From Ceratopteris richardii (lineage: Eukaryota; Streptophyta; Polypodiopsida; Polypodiales; Pteridaceae), in contig CM035444.1 in the NCBI GenBank assembly GCA_020310875.1, positions 17,077,977 to 17,141,976 on the forward strand: DNA of 64,000 nucleotides, in the 5' to 3' direction. The translations under genes and the position numbers were made by a program. Shown here one piece after another: positions 10,471-22,239 of this stretch (positions within the stretch are counted from its first letter, which is position 1; each line of letters starts with the position of its first letter). Below the pieces are notes generated by a model. The model searched no databases, was not told where the DNA came from, and saw only the letters and a program-made list of their open reading frames with translations.

Positions 10471-11652
10471 AGAAGCTTGCTTAACAAAGTATTTGGCTCC
10501 CTTCGATGTGCACCTTTGTGTGCTCTAGAGGGAAGTCATGCTCTGCATGTTCCAGACACAGAGATATTGAGCTATGGGACTGTGTATTTTGTCTCTGTGA
10601 CAGAAAGAAAGCCCAGCCCCGATGGACCTTCGTGTTCAGGTCGTGCAAATTGTGATGAGCTTTCAGATTGCCAAAGTGCAATGTCATACAAGACGAATGG
10701 CACAAATCAATGGTGACTTGTTTATTCCATCCGCACTATCTGCAAGAAGAAGAAATTCTCTCCGCCATTTGCAAAAGCTCTTTGCTCTCTCCAGATCTGT
10801 AGCGCTCAGTGTTTGCTATGTGTGTTTTCAACAGGATGGTTGTTGAGTGGCTTCATCCTTTTTCTCTGAGGTGTAGGTGGTCTGCAGTGGTTTACAATAT
10901 GCCGCTCTCTCTCTATCTCATTAATAGTGAGGCTTCTCTTCTGGTACAAAATACTTATTGCTTGACTGCTTGCAATGGCCGTTGTTTCTCATGGAATTTC
11001 TATTTTGCCCGTATAGTTGGCTTGGACAGTAGCTGGACTACAGGAGCACGATAGATGGCTCACATTGTTGTTGCGTTTTTCCCTCTCCCTTCATCTAAGT
11101 GGAAGTGCAGCATGCTTCAAGGAGGTGGAGAGGAATTTTCACTCGTCTTTCTGTGCTTTTGCTCTGGTCCCAATGGATTCAACTGTGCGATTCTCATTCT
11201 GCAAGGTCTGTGAGCAGCTGCAATGTATCACACAACACTTTGGCTGCAAGATTGATCAGGGTCAAGATTTGTGTGCAAGGGGTTATGGCTGATAGAGGTT
11301 GATCATTGCGAGAGAACAATTTTCTCTCAAGAATGAAGGTCTTACAGAAAGGTCAGCAACATAGAAGATTCCATACGCACACAAGATGCCACCACAAAGA
11401 CAATGATTGACAATAAACTGAAGATTAAACTCTCATAAGTAAAAGATCAAAATCATGAAAATGCTAATAATGCTCAGCAATGGGCGAGGCTGGCGAGGGT
11501 GGGAGAGAAAAGACAAAGATAGTGTTAAAAAAAATCATATTATAAAGATGAAATATGGGAGGGAGGGAGGAATGAAAGGAAAAATATGAAATTCAACAAA
11601 AGTTAACTCAAAACTAGCATTAATCAAGATCTAAGAATGGAAAAAAAAACAA
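10471..11652 (-). other. B long leader, origin unknown
   Basis: About 1.2 kb lies between the primer site and gag, much longer than the 100-250 bases normal for Copia. Several overlapping open stretches occur on the plus strand (10477-10716, 10622-10846, 10809-11054, 11017-11302), but I recognise none, and base composition is less AT-rich than around it. It may be captured host sequence or a diverged leader. The part nearest the primer site (11460-11650) is A-rich on the plus strand. Confidence 0.5.
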
Positions 11653-11669
11653 CCTATGCTCTGATACCA
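11653..11669 (-). other. B primer-binding site (initiator tRNA-Met)
   Basis: Minus-strand TGGTATCAGAGCATAGG directly abuts the 5' LTR with no spacer; a textbook plant Copia primer site. Confidence 0.92.
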
Positions 11670-11991
11670 TGTTGAAATGAGGAAGGCCTACTCCTACTCT
11701 ACTCACATGCAAACTTCTAACAAGCTAAGGAGGAAGGAACAAGAGATAACAAAACCTGATGAGTAAATTAAAATGGAAGGAACTTACAAATGATGCTCTA
11801 TGAGCATAAAGACTCCATGAGGAGAGTGAGGTCACTCTTGCCAAGAGCTTGAGTGAATGAGCTTGTATGGAGTGAAGGAGAGGCCTTGCTTATATGGAGT
11901 TTGGGAGAATTCCCTTGCATGTGGGATATATGCGCTTGCATGAGAATGAAAGTGAGTTGGGGCAAAAGGGTGGAGCATGGAACTCTCAACA
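11670..11991 (-). repeat. B 5' LTR
   Basis: Second copy of the 322-base LTR, followed by the target duplication CATAC. Confidence 0.95.
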
Positions 11992-11996
11992 CATAC

Positions 11997-12645
11997 ATCT
12001 TGGAACTCTGTCAACAATTGTAGTAGATCATTTTGAAAAGTTTTTGGTAACCCAGCCTTAAGCTTGACTAGTCTCGGTGCACTCTCATTGCCTAGATTAT
12101 AGGTGATGAGTTGATCTTCCGATAAATAAAATTGTCATGGCATGGATATATCCTCAGGTGATTGGAATAAATGGTGGAAATTCTGGGCATTCAAAGCTTG
12201 ATCCATAATTGGTTCCCCTTCTTCTCTAACCAGAACTAACGAACAAACGATTGGATTCCAATTATCTGCAATCGCTTTTAAGTCAACTGTACCCAGGGCA
12301 AGCAAATCCTGGTTAGCATTGAGAAAAGCTGCCTCTTCATCATCTGAAATTCCATCCAACATATGCACAGATTTGGCTACATAGAAGGTCGCAAGGCTTC
12401 ATCGTGTCCAACAGTACTACATATTTCCGATGATTACTTTTGAAAATAAGTTCGTGTGTAGACCAGTCCTGCAACACTTTGGCTTGTTTCAGCCAGGGCC
12501 TCCCGAACAGCAAGTTATAATCCAGACTTGAGTCATGTAATTCTAGGACCACAAAAGTCATTTTGAACACTGCTCCCTGAAGAGTAATGGGTATATCACA
12601 TACCAAACCCACTGGATGGACCCTAGATTGATCCACCATTTGCAC
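11997..12645 (-). pseudogene. C protease and adjoining linker
   Basis: The minus-strand frame at 12340-12645 shows the C-terminal half of a Gypsy aspartic protease: VFKMTFVVLELHDSSLDYNL followed by LFGRPWLKQAKVLQDWS. The next frame (12135-12368) is an acidic linker leading towards reverse transcriptase. The coding run continues on the other side of B. Broken. Confidence 0.7.
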
Positions 12646-12666
12646 AAAAAACTGAACAGCTTCAAT

Positions 12667-13473
12667 CTAAGTCCATCCTAATTGTTTGCAAAGGGCGGCT
12701 ATTGCAATATTCTCATCGGAGCCTCCATAAATTAATACTTGAGTAATTTTGTGGTTTTTATACCATATTGTAATTAAAGGAACAACATGATCCACCGTAG
12801 AATCAAGGTTAAGGAACAACATGATCCAACATGATAGTTGCCATAGCAGGTGTACACGAAGATATTGGACTAATTTGTTGTTGAAATTGCTCTCGTACAC
12901 TCGGAACCAAGGTTAAGACTTGCCCCAATGGTATTGTAATGGATTCCTACGATAGAATATTCCATACAGAGTCAAAATTTGACGTAACCGTTACCGAATT
13001 CAATGGACTCTCCGACGACACTTTCACCGGACTCGGTTCTTTCAGTGGTAGATTCGGTACTATCTAAAGGACCATAGGTACTAGATCGGGAAAAATAGTT
13101 GGTTCTTGACTAGCCCACGTACTGGCTTTGGTAAAAAATCTCTGTTGTTCTCGAATTCTAGACTCAAAAATCTCAACAATTGGTTGGAATTTCTCGCCCG
13201 ATCGTGGTTGAATTACTACTACTTGAGTATCTACTACTGAAATATATACCATGTTTGCCATTGGATGTTGTTGTTCTTTGTGTCTTTTATCATACTCGGA
13301 TGCCTCTTTGCAATATATGCGGATATGTCCAATCTCACCATAGAAATGGCATCTTGGTGGTGGAAGAGATATGCCTTCACCCGGTTGAGTGGAGTGCCAC
13401 TGGGTCTGACCAAAGAAACTATTAATGTCATATTTACTTAACCATCGGGCAGCCTCATTAACCAATGTAGATT
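12667..13473 (-). pseudogene. C gag C-terminal part with zinc knuckle
   Basis: The minus-strand frame 13064-13465 has a knuckle-like CHFYGEIGHIRIYC and a preceding linker; the frame at 12667-12900 continues towards protease. The region stops at the target duplication of element D and resumes at 19897. Broken. Confidence 0.65.
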
Positions 13474-13478
13474 AGAAC

Positions 13479-14558
13479 TGTGAAGAGAGATGGTAGATGC
13501 AATCCAAAGATGAGTAGGTGCTGCTACAACCAGTTTCACACCAGCCAATTGAGACTTTAGATTTGATTAGTAGACCCTTTGAGCTTCCTAAATCCACCAA
13601 AATATCAGCCAAGTACTTTGGAACATGTATCCCAAAAGTTTATGTCAAGAGAGACTAGTTGCAAAATGACTAGCTCCCAAAACTTGCTATTTTTGGACAT
13701 ACACGTGCTGGAAAAAATGAACAGTGCTCTCAACCTGGTAGGAGTTAGAAAAATTACTTTTGGGCATAGCAAATAGACTTAGCAAGATTCCCAGTCCAAG
13801 TTAAAACACTTCAAATGATGGACTGAGCACTGAGAAGAAGATTTATCAATTTCTGGAACATGCCCACCATTCTCGGGGCTCTACAGAGATAGACCAGTGA
13901 GCAATAAAATGTAGATATCTCCAAAACGGTACATCCAATGACCTTGAAAATGTATACGCAGAAACTAGACAATAAGAGCTATCCAACGCATGTTAAAACA
14001 CTGAAAAAGGTTGCCTAGAACTCGAGATATGACCTTCTGACGTTACTGCTCTAAGTGAGTATAGCAGAGAACAAAACAGAGAAGTAGATGATGATAAATG
14101 TATAGATTCACATACGATTACAACCACATTGGCAATGAATATTTGCACAATGGGAGTAGAATGATAGAGCTATGGAGTAAGCTCTTCAATCTCTACAAAA
14201 TGACATGAAGTGGTCATGTACAAAGGCTTGCTAATCACCTCTTTCTTCTTGCTCTTTTTATAGCTATTCTTGGAGGGAGTTTTGAATTCGAATTCGAATG
14301 GCTCCACCTAAAAGTGATCCCCAAAGTTAGGAGATATTCCCTCAGCTCAAAAATTCGTGGTCTTAGGTAGTTAGAGCCACGAAATTTCTTTTACATCATG
14401 GATGAGCTAAGCCATCATTTTCCTTTTTCTTTTTTCAATTACAAGAGATAAAAATGAACTCTTTTACAAGAGGTGTTCACATGACTACACATGTGACTTA
14501 CAAATGAGGACAATATCAAGCATATCAAGCATGTAGGCTTGGGTAAAATGCACCAACA
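13479..14558 (-). repeat. D 3' LTR
   Basis: Begins TGTGAAGAG and ends CACCAACA; alignable throughout with 18829-19891. A minus-strand polypurine tract (TGAGGGGGA, 14559-14568) lies against it. Confidence 0.93.
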
Positions 14559-14600
14559 GATCCCCCTCAAGCCTAACATGCTTGGTCTCCAAATAAGTCT

Positions 14601-16730
14601 TCAATTGTCCTTGATTTCCTGCAAGCCAATCATCAACTTGAATCTACTTAACTTTGTACCATCAAGAGCTTTAGTCAACATGTCTGCACATTGCATATCT
14701 GTAGAGACATAGGAAAGTTGAATATCCTTGCTCATTAGCTTCTCCCTTACGTAATGGTAGTGGACTTCAGTATGCTTGGTTCTAGCATGGTATACCGGAT
14801 TAGCTGCTAGATGTAGTGAGCTTGTGTTGTCACCAAAAATATGAGGTGTTGAAGAATGAAGTCCAAGATCTGTGTACAAAGACTTTAACCACATGATTTC
14901 TTGAGTTGCATTAGTCAAACCTCTATATTCGGCTTCGGTAGAAGATAGTGCCAGAGTTGGTTGCTTCTTCGATGACCAAGAAATGATTTTTGAACTTGCA
15001 AATGATATATACCCGGATGTGCTTCTTCTATCATCTCTAGATCCGGCCCAATCTGCATCTGAGTAGACCTTTAGCTCAATATCTGAAGTAAATGAATAAA
15101 ACAAACCTTCATTCATGGTCCCCTTTAGGTACTTGAGGACTCTCTTGGCCGCTTCCATATGTGGTCTTCTCGGCTTATGCATAAACTGACTCAATATGCT
15201 AACACTATAGCATATATCCACCCTTGTGAGTGTCGCATAGTTCAAACTTCCAACCAAGCTTTGATAGCTTGTGATGTCTTCAATTGGCTCTCCTTCATAA
15301 GCACTAAGCTTATGATTTTGCTCCATAGGTGTACCTGCACACTTGGTATTTTCCATCTTGAACTTGACAAGCATGTCATGCACATACTTCCTTTGTGTGA
15401 TGTATATACCTGAATCTGAGTAGATCAACTCCAATCCAAGAAAATAAGTGAGTAGTCCGAGGTCACTTATTTTGAACTCCTCCTTCATTTGACTCTTTAC
15501 CTGTTGGATTACTTCAAGATCATTGCCTGTGATAATAATATCATCAACATACACACATAAATAGATCACTTCAGATCCATTCCTCTTTATGAACAAAGAG
15601 GTATCCGCATTGCTAGCTTTGAATCCTTGGTCCTGCAAATAAGTCACCAATCTGAAATTCCAAGCTCTTGGAGCTTGCTTCAATCCATACAAAGATTTCT
15701 TTAGTTTGCATACATAGTTAGGATGATGTGCATCCTCATATCTAGGAGGTTGTGCCATATACACTTCCTCAGAAATCCATCCATTCAAGAAAGCATTCTT
15801 TACATCAAGTTGATAAAGATTCCAATTTCTAGATGCAGCAAGACTTATGAGAACCCTAATTGTAGGCATTTTTGCAACAGGAGAGAAAGTCTCCTCATAA
15901 TCAATACCATGGGTTTGAGCAAACCCTTTAGCAACTAACCTTGCTTTGTGTCTATTTATACTTCCATCTGGATTCCTCTTGATTTTGTATATCCAATGAG
16001 ATCCAATTACCTTCATAGATGGCTTGGTAGGTACAAGCTCCCAAGTGTCGTTTTCCTTCAGGGCTTCCATTTCTTCATCCATTGCATCTCTCCAAGCTTT
16101 CTTGCTTTGTGCTTCTTCGAATGTGGTAGGTTCTTCATTGATTGAATCCTTTGCAATGTAGATTGAGTGCGTGGTGACCAAAGAAGTATCATAACCAAAC
16201 CTCTCTGGTTTCTTCTTCTCCCTTGAAGACCTTCTAAGTGGTTGATGTGATCTTTGAGGTCCATATGTAGCATCCTGCATCTTTGCTTTACCTTTGTTCT
16301 TCCATAGCTTTAGTCTTTCCAAGTCTTCTAGGTCAATCTCCGAATCACTTTCTTCAATCTGCTTTGGCTCCTTTGGTTGAAGTGATGGAAAATCTTGATC
16401 CAAGTCATATGGAAGCTTCACTTTCCTGTCATCATCAAACCATGATTTGTTTTCATCAAAAATTACATCTCTACTCACAGAAAATCCTTTATTGGTTGGA
16501 TTGTACAATCTATATCCTTTTTGGTTTTGATCATAACCAATAAATACACACTTCTCTGCCTTGGGATCCAATTTCCCTCTTACTTGAGAAGGAATGTGAG
16601 CATAGGCTAAGCATCCAAAGATTTTGCAATGCTCTAGACTAGGTCTTCTTCCATTCCACACTTCATATGGAGTGGTTCCATCTAGTGACTTAGATGGAAG
16701 TCTATTTATGAGATATGTGGCTGTAGACAC
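14601..16730 (-). pseudogene. D reverse transcriptase, RNase H and end of integrase
   Basis: One minus-strand frame of 709 residues. It opens in late integrase (TTPYEVWNGRRPSLEHCKIF, with FIGYDQNQKGYRLYNP). Reverse transcriptase follows from about residue 210: WELVPTKPSMKVIG, the HKARLVAKGFAQ block, QLDVKNAFLNG, and the catalytic YVDDIIITG near residue 395 (about 15526-15553). RNase H closes the frame with DADWAGSRDDRRSTSGY, LSSTEAEYRGL and ADMLTKALDGTK. This is the standard Copia order. Confidence 0.93.
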
Positions 16731-16748
16731 AGCCTCTGCCCATATTTG

Positions 16749-17345
16749 TCAACCCTTTTCGTTGAGCATGGACCTTGTAGCTTCGACAATAGCTCTGTTC
16801 CTCCTCTCTGCTACACCATTGAGTTCTGGTGTATACCTTGTAGTGACTTCCCTTTTAATGCCTCTTTCATGTAAGAAGGCATCAAATTCAGAAGAGAAGT
16901 ATTCTCCTCCACCATCTGATCTGAGTATTTTCAAAGTCCTACCTGTTTGGCTTTCAACAAGAGCAATATACTTCTTAATAAAATTAAGCACTTCATCCTT
17001 GTGCTTCATGAAAAACAGAATGGTCCACCTGCTACAATCATCTATTAAAGACACATAATATCTTGAGCCTGATATAGATGGCTCCTTACTTGGACCCCAC
17101 ACATCCGTGTGCACTAGATCCAAAGGATTTTGATACATATATCCTTTCTTATTGAAAGGTTGTCTATGAGCCTTGTCGAGTTGACAAGCTTCACACTTAT
17201 AAATCATGTGTTGCCTTGTGATATTAAGCAAACCAAGTACACTTTGGTCCCTGCAAATTTGTTTGAGTGTCCTCTCACCAATGTGAGCAAGCATTTTGTG
17301 CCATATCTCCAACTCTGTAAGAGTTTGAGATCCATAGCTAAACAA
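16749..17345 (-). pseudogene. D integrase N-terminal and core part
   Basis: Minus-strand frame of 198 residues with the zinc-binding end (WHKMLAHIGERTLKQI, CEACQLDKAHRQPF) and the DDE core (HTDVWGPSKEPSISGSRYYV; FIDD-like LIDDCSRW; LRSDGGGEYFSSEFDAFL; NGVAERRNR). It inserts the DNA copy into the chromosome. Confidence 0.92.
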
Positions 17346-17347
17346 AG

Positions 17348-18277
17348 CTATGTCTTTGTATCTTCCACTTCAAAAGCGAAAAGCCTTCCTGTCTTTTCTC
17401 CTTTGGCAATCCTTCTAAAGCCTTGCCTTGGGTCTTCAACATATGCTCCAAATCGGTTGAATCTAACCTGCAATTCTTTTTCAACAATCTGTCCAACACT
17501 TATTAAATTTTTGGTAATTGTAGGGACATACAAGACTTTGCTTAAGAGGTTCATATTCCCATCGGATGTCTTCACATTACCTATCTTCTCCACTGAGTGC
17601 TTTGTGTCATCTCCTGTCTGCACTTCATGCTTGTTATGAGGATCTTCCAAATTAGAAAGTAAAGCCACATTTCCTGCTACATGGTTTGAGCATCCCAAAT
17701 CAATGTAAAATATGTGATCATCATCCTTACCCTTCTTCGCTGATAGATTCATAATCAATAATGAATCTTCTTGACTTTGGTCCTCTGCATAGTTATTGTA
17801 GTCTCTCCTTCCTCTATGGCCACTTTGATAGTTGTTATTGTTGTAATTGTTGTTGTAGTAGTTGTTGTTGTTGTAGCCTCCATTGCACCTGCCTCTATTT
17901 GATCCATAGCCACCTCTATTGAATCCTCTTCCTCTTGAGTTCCTTGGGTTCTTGAAACATTCTTCAGTAGTATGATTAGATAAGCCACATATATTGCAAG
18001 GTTGAGATGATTGGAATCTCCTCCTGCCTTGCTTTCCACCTCTGCCTCTTCCTCTAGCTCTTCCTCTACTTGCAAAGTTTGCTTGGAAAGAGCTACCTTC
18101 ATCTTCATTCTTCCTAGTCTTTGACTTGTCCTTGACCTTAGCTTTATCAGAATATAAGGCAAAAGTTTGATTACCTCTTGAGGACTCACCACCTTTGCTA
18201 ATCTTTGCTTCATGAGTGAAGAGTTGGCCCATGAGTGTGTTGAGGTCAGGTACATGCATATCCATGTATAAATCCAT
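17348..18277 (-). pseudogene. D gag C-terminal half and protease
   Basis: Minus-strand frame of 309 residues: a glycine/arginine-rich stretch, the zinc knuckle CNICGLSNHTTEEC, an asparagine/tyrosine-rich run from a GTT microsatellite at about 17820-17880, and then the protease region (YIDLGCSNHVAGN, with LYVPTITKNLISVGQIVEK downstream). Copia gag and protease are parts of one polyprotein. Confidence 0.88.
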
Positions 18278-18361
18278 GGCTGTTGTGAATGACTCCCACT
18301 TGTCATCTGCTTTGATTCCATTTATGATTTGTCTAATGATTTGCTCCTCTTCAATTACCTC

Positions 18362-18802
18362 TCAAATGCTTCCAAGTTGGTCGGAAATCTCCTTCATCTT
18401 TGTGACATAATCAGTCACATTTTGCTTCGGGCTTTTCTTCATTGTTGTGAACTCCATCCACAATTGGTTCTTCCTTGCTCGAGTGTTGGAAGAGAAGAAA
18501 GAAGCAAGTGCATTCCAGGTCTCTCTTGATGTCTTGCATCCCTTGACATGAGGTAAAAGAAAATCAGAGATTGAGTTTAGAATATAGGACCTTGCAAGTG
18601 CATCCTTTGAACACCAATTTGAAAGTCCTTCCACTTCTTCATGTGATGGTTGCCCTTTGTTCCTCATGGTTGGCATTGCTTCATCTCCGGATATGAATCC
18701 ATATAGATTCCTCCCTTGAAGGTAAGCCTCCATCCTTAGAGACCATGACGGGTAGTTGTTTCGATCCAATTTGTCAATTGTTGATGGAAATCCATCTCCC
18801 AT
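18362..18802 (-). pseudogene. D gag N-terminal part (UBN2)
   Basis: Minus-strand frame of 146 residues opening with DKLDRNNYPSWSLRMEAYLQ and containing WCSKDALARSYILNSISDFL and ETWNALASFF, the hallmark UBN2 blocks. It starts about 10 bases inside the primer site. Confidence 0.9.
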
Positions 18803-18811
18803 GTTGCTTGA

Positions 18812-18827
18812 CTATGCTCTGATACCA
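18812..18827 (-). other. D primer-binding site (initiator tRNA-Met)
   Basis: Minus-strand TGGTATCAGAGCATAG, one base from the 5' LTR end. Confidence 0.92.
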
Positions 18828-18828
18828 C

Positions 18829-19891
18829 TGTGAAGAGAGATGGTGGATGCAATCCAAAGATGAGTAGGTGCTGCTACAACCAGCTTCACACCAGCCAATT
18901 GAGACTTCAGAGTTGATTAGTAGACCCTTTGAGCTTCCTAAATCCACCAAAATATCAGCCAAGTACTTTGGAACATGTATCCCAAAAGTTTACGTCAAGA
19001 GAGACTAGTTGCGAAATGACTAGCTCCCAAACTTGCTATTTTTGGACATACACCTGTTGGAAAAAATGAACAGTGCTCTCAACCTGGTAGGAATTAGAAA
19101 ACTTCCTTTTGGACATAGCAAATAGACTTAGCAAGATTCCCAATCCAAGTTAAAACACTTCAAATGATGGACTGAGCACTGAGAAGAAGATTTATCAATT
19201 TCTAGAACATCCCCACCATTCTCGGGGCTCTCGAGAGATAGACCAGTGAGCAGTAAAATGCAGATATCTCCAAAATGGTACATCTAATGACCTTGAAAAT
19301 GTATATGCATAAAGTAAACAGTAAGAGCTATCCAACGCATGTTAAAAAACTGAAAAAGAGTGCGTAGAACTCGAGATATGACCTTCTGAAGTTACTGCTC
19401 TGAGTGAGTATAACAGAGAACAAAACAGAGAAGTAGATGATGATAAATGTATAGATTCACATACGATTACAACCACATTGGCAATGAATATTTGCACAAT
19501 GGGAGTAGAATGATAGAGCTATGGAGTAAGCTCTTCAATCTCTACAAAATGACATGAAGTGGTCACGTACAAAGGCTTGCTAATCGCCTCTTCCTTCTTG
19601 CTCTTTTTATAGCTATTCTCGGAGGGAGTTTTGAATTCGAATTCGAATGGCTCCACCTAAAAGTGATCCTCAAAGTTACGAGATATTGCCTCAGCTCAAA
19701 AATTCGTGGTTTTAGGTAGTTAGAGCTACGAAATTGCTTTTACATCATGGATGAGGTAAGCCATGCTTTTCTTTTTTCAATTACAAGAGATAAAAATGAA
19801 CGCTTTTACAAGAGGTGTTCACATGACTACACATGTGACTTACAAATGAGGACAATATCAAGCATGTAGGCTTGGGTAAAATGCACCAACA
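18829..19891 (-). repeat. D 5' LTR
   Basis: Second LTR copy, 1063 bases, about 48 differences from the first by hand count, mostly transitions. Confidence 0.93.
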
Positions 19892-19896
19892 GGAAC

Positions 19897-20766
19897 ACTA
19901 TAGCCTTATATGTCGGATCCGCTGGAAAGTTGAGTATAGCATAATTGATTTCAAAAGTTCTCACATGTGCATCCGGATCATCACCGAGAAATCTGCCAAA
20001 TTTCGTATACATAACTCCAACGGGTACCGGTCGTGGTGCTATGGCCTACTACTATTGTTGTTGTTGTTGTTGTTGTTGCTGTTGTTGTTTGTGTTGTTGT
20101 TATTATGGACCACTCATGTTGTTTAAACCAAGAGGAAATATTACAGCGGAATGATTTGAACCAGTTAAACCTAATTGCTATTGTGTTGTCCCGTCGTCTT
20201 GCACGTTCTCCGATAATCGGATATTATTAAGTCGTTCCCACACGCCCACTCCCAACTGCCATTCCTTGTAGTTGACTTTTGAAGTGAGCTTTTCACCAAA
20301 ACTTTCATCCAACAATACACTAGTTTCCTCAAAATCAAAACCCAAAGTAGAGCTATCACCGAAATTCTACAAACCGACCCTAGAATTATCCGACGTACCA
20401 ACGAAATTCCACAAACTGCTACCAAAAAACTCCACATTGTCACCGAAACCAGTGCTTACTTCACCAACCTTACTTTTCACGGATGGGGTTGGTTGCACTT
20501 CTGGTATACCCTGTAATCCTTACACAAGGAAATGCTGAGGTGGTACCCCACTAGTCCACATTTCTTGCTTTCCTTTCGACGATTGTCCATCACCACTACC
20601 ACCCAGAGGTGTTCCCAATGCACTAGGAACTTTCCAGGGATGCTGATCCCTTCTATACTTCAGGTAGGATTCTCTAAAACATGTTACAGGCATATACCAT
20701 CGGATTCTTTCTCAAATCCTAGTCTATGCGCCGAATGGCTACTTCATGCCCCATGGCCGGTGCGAA
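19897..20766 (-). pseudogene. C gag N-terminal part
   Basis: Minus-strand coding resembling Gypsy gag: FGRFLGDDPDAHVRTFEINY followed by LNFPADPTYKAIVF (19830-20012), preceded by a glutamine run from a GTT microsatellite (20053-20105) and a low-complexity N-terminal stretch reaching the LTR. There is almost no leader between LTR and gag-like sequence, unusual for Gypsy. I see no convincing primer site on this side. Broken. Confidence 0.6.
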
Positions 20767-21270
20767 TGTTAATCTTTATGATTAATTTGTTAACCGATTT
20801 ATGGTGGGTTCTTGGGATGGTCAGGGGTCTGTAATGTAGAGGCCCTTTATGTATTTTCCCCAGTCACTTTTTAGCTTCTGACAATTACAACAGATTCAAC
20901 TACTACTTCCAGTGCATAACAATTTCTTAACGATCACCATAACCACATACACAGGACTTCTACTATTCATTTAATATTACTGTTATAATCATGCTTCACT
21001 CACGACACAATAAGATGTTAACGCAGTACCTTATCCATTTCAATACTGAATCTTTACCAATACAAATGACACCACAGTTGAATAACTTGTGACAGAATCA
21101 ACTCCAGTCGATCGCCCAGACAAGACAGTCCAACAACGCGTATGTCGTCTCTTCCACATACTACTCTATTAATCAGGAAAATGTTACAACATTTTGTGTG
21201 ACACCCTTTCAGTGCGTGACTTTTTCCTAATTACAATTAATCTATTGAATAATATTCCGGTGACCTGACA
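20767..21270. repeat. C right LTR
   Basis: 504-base copy of 3490-3995, about 43 substitutions by hand count, ending CCTGACA directly before the duplicated GTTC. Confidence 0.93.
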
Positions 21271-21274
21271 GTTC

Positions 21275-22239
21275 GGAGATCCTTATGATCATGTGACCCA
21301 CTTCAAACAAGTGTTAAGAGCTGAACAAGTTGAGGACTTGTTCACGCAGTTCGAGGCATTTGGTTTGACTCTCAAGGATACTACATTAGCTTGGTTTCAA
21401 CCTCTAAACAGCCACAATTATCGAAGTATAGGTCAACTTCTAGAGGAATTCATTGTAGAATTCTCCAAGAGTGGCATTAGGCATAACACATCATCCTTGA
21501 TCCACAGCTTCAAGCAGACACCCCAAGAAATAGTGTGACTTGCACAAAGACGATTTAGATAGTACTTAGAAAGATGCCCTATTCCAGAGTTACCCACACC
21601 TACCAAACAAGTGGCCTTATTTTTAGATGGCTTACTAAGTACCAAGTTAAGATCATATGTGTACTTGAAAGAGCCTAGATCCATAGAAGTGTGTGCGGAT
21701 GTGCATAGACATAGAAGACAATTTGGGCGAGGAGTTAGAATTGTCCAAACTCTATAAGGATTTTGACAGTTCTACTAGTCATACCTCCAGAACTTCCACG
21801 GAGATAGATGAGATAGCTGAGTAGGTTGCTAAGAAGCTAGGAGTTCAAAATAGACAAACACCAAGGGTCACCTTGTTGAAGCAATGTTACAACCATGGAG
21901 GATACCACATGGCTAATGTTTGCCCAATGATGGCTCAACCCCAACGAAATCCTAATGCTCCATATTGCACTATTGAGAGAAAATACACAAACCACACGGC
22001 TCAAGATTGCCCCTATAATAGGCAGGCTGTCAGACAAAATTATCAACAACCTTACCAGTAGGGTAGGTATCAGAATCAATACCAACACCCATATTATAGG
22101 CTGCAACAGCAATATCAAGCACCATATAGGCCACAACCAGTCCTAAGAAACCAAACCCCAGCTCCTACAAATGTGATTCTAGTTAAGTATATAGTGGTAG
22201 AGGAAAACCCTAATAGAGCATTGGTGCCACTAACCCCAT
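21275..22239 (+). pseudogene. A1 central gag with zinc knuckle
   Basis: Plus-strand coding homologous to A3 gag: GDPYDHVTHFKQVLRAEQVE, then SIGQLLEEFIVEFSKSGIRH, the CVHMCIDIEDNL-like block, and a knuckle CYNHGGYHMANVC followed by YCTIERKYTNHTAQDC. It continues the fragment at 3291-3489 and is cut at the insertion site of A2. Broken. Confidence 0.85.

Larger units (their letters stand above)
9133..11991 (-). mobile_element. B: gag-only Copia-type element nested in C
   Basis: Two 322-base LTRs (9133-9454 and 11670-11991) differ by about 2%, with a perfect 5-base duplication CATAC at 9128-9132 and 11992-11996. On the minus strand the right LTR is followed by an initiator-Met primer site (11653-11669), a long leader, a Copia gag remnant (about 9622-10470), four hairpins (9494-9625) and a polypurine tract (9455-9463). 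No pol motif is present in the 2.2 kb interior, so B looks non-autonomous, dependent on a partner for reverse transcriptase and integrase. It is among the youngest insertions here. Confidence 0.9.
13479..19891 (-). mobile_element. D: Copia element nested in C gag
   Basis: LTRs at 13479-14558 and 18829-19891 (about 1.07 kb, 4-5% divergent by eye) flank a 4.3 kb interior. The 5-base flanks AGAAC (13474-13478) and GGAAC (19892-19896) are a duplication with one difference. Minus-strand order is LTR, initiator-Met primer site, gag, protease, integrase, reverse transcriptase, RNase H, polypurine tract, LTR, as in Ty1/Copia. The longest frame keeps 709 residues. Only a few breaks are evident, so it decayed fairly recently, but it is not whole. 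Confidence 0.93.
3490..21270 (-). mobile_element. C: Gypsy-type LTR element with nested B and D
   Basis: Two LTRs (3490-3995 and 20767-21270) with TG...CA ends are flanked by the 4-base duplication GTTC (3486-3489 and 21271-21274), inserted in A1 gag. Inside, all recognised coding sequence is on the minus strand in the order gag, protease, [B], reverse transcriptase, RNase H, integrase, then extra frames; D interrupts gag. Without B and D it is about 8.5 kb. LTR divergence is about 8-9% by eye, the highest here, so C is the oldest datable insertion. Broken in many places. The primer-site evidence on the left is on the opposite strand to pol (see 3997-4020), so true polarity is uncertain. Confidence 0.85.

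Noticed and set aside
10477-11302. Host gene on the plus strand within B
   Set aside because: The four overlapping frames are short, show no recognised motif, and there are no convincing splice sites or start context; kept only as unexplained leader.
15159-18529. Numerous plus-strand frames in element D (for example 17130-17639)
   Set aside because: They are antisense shadows of the D polyprotein on the minus strand.
19872-20230. Plus-strand frames with long cysteine, leucine or valine runs
   Set aside because: They are frame shadows of a GTT microsatellite that encodes glutamine in the minus-strand gag of C.
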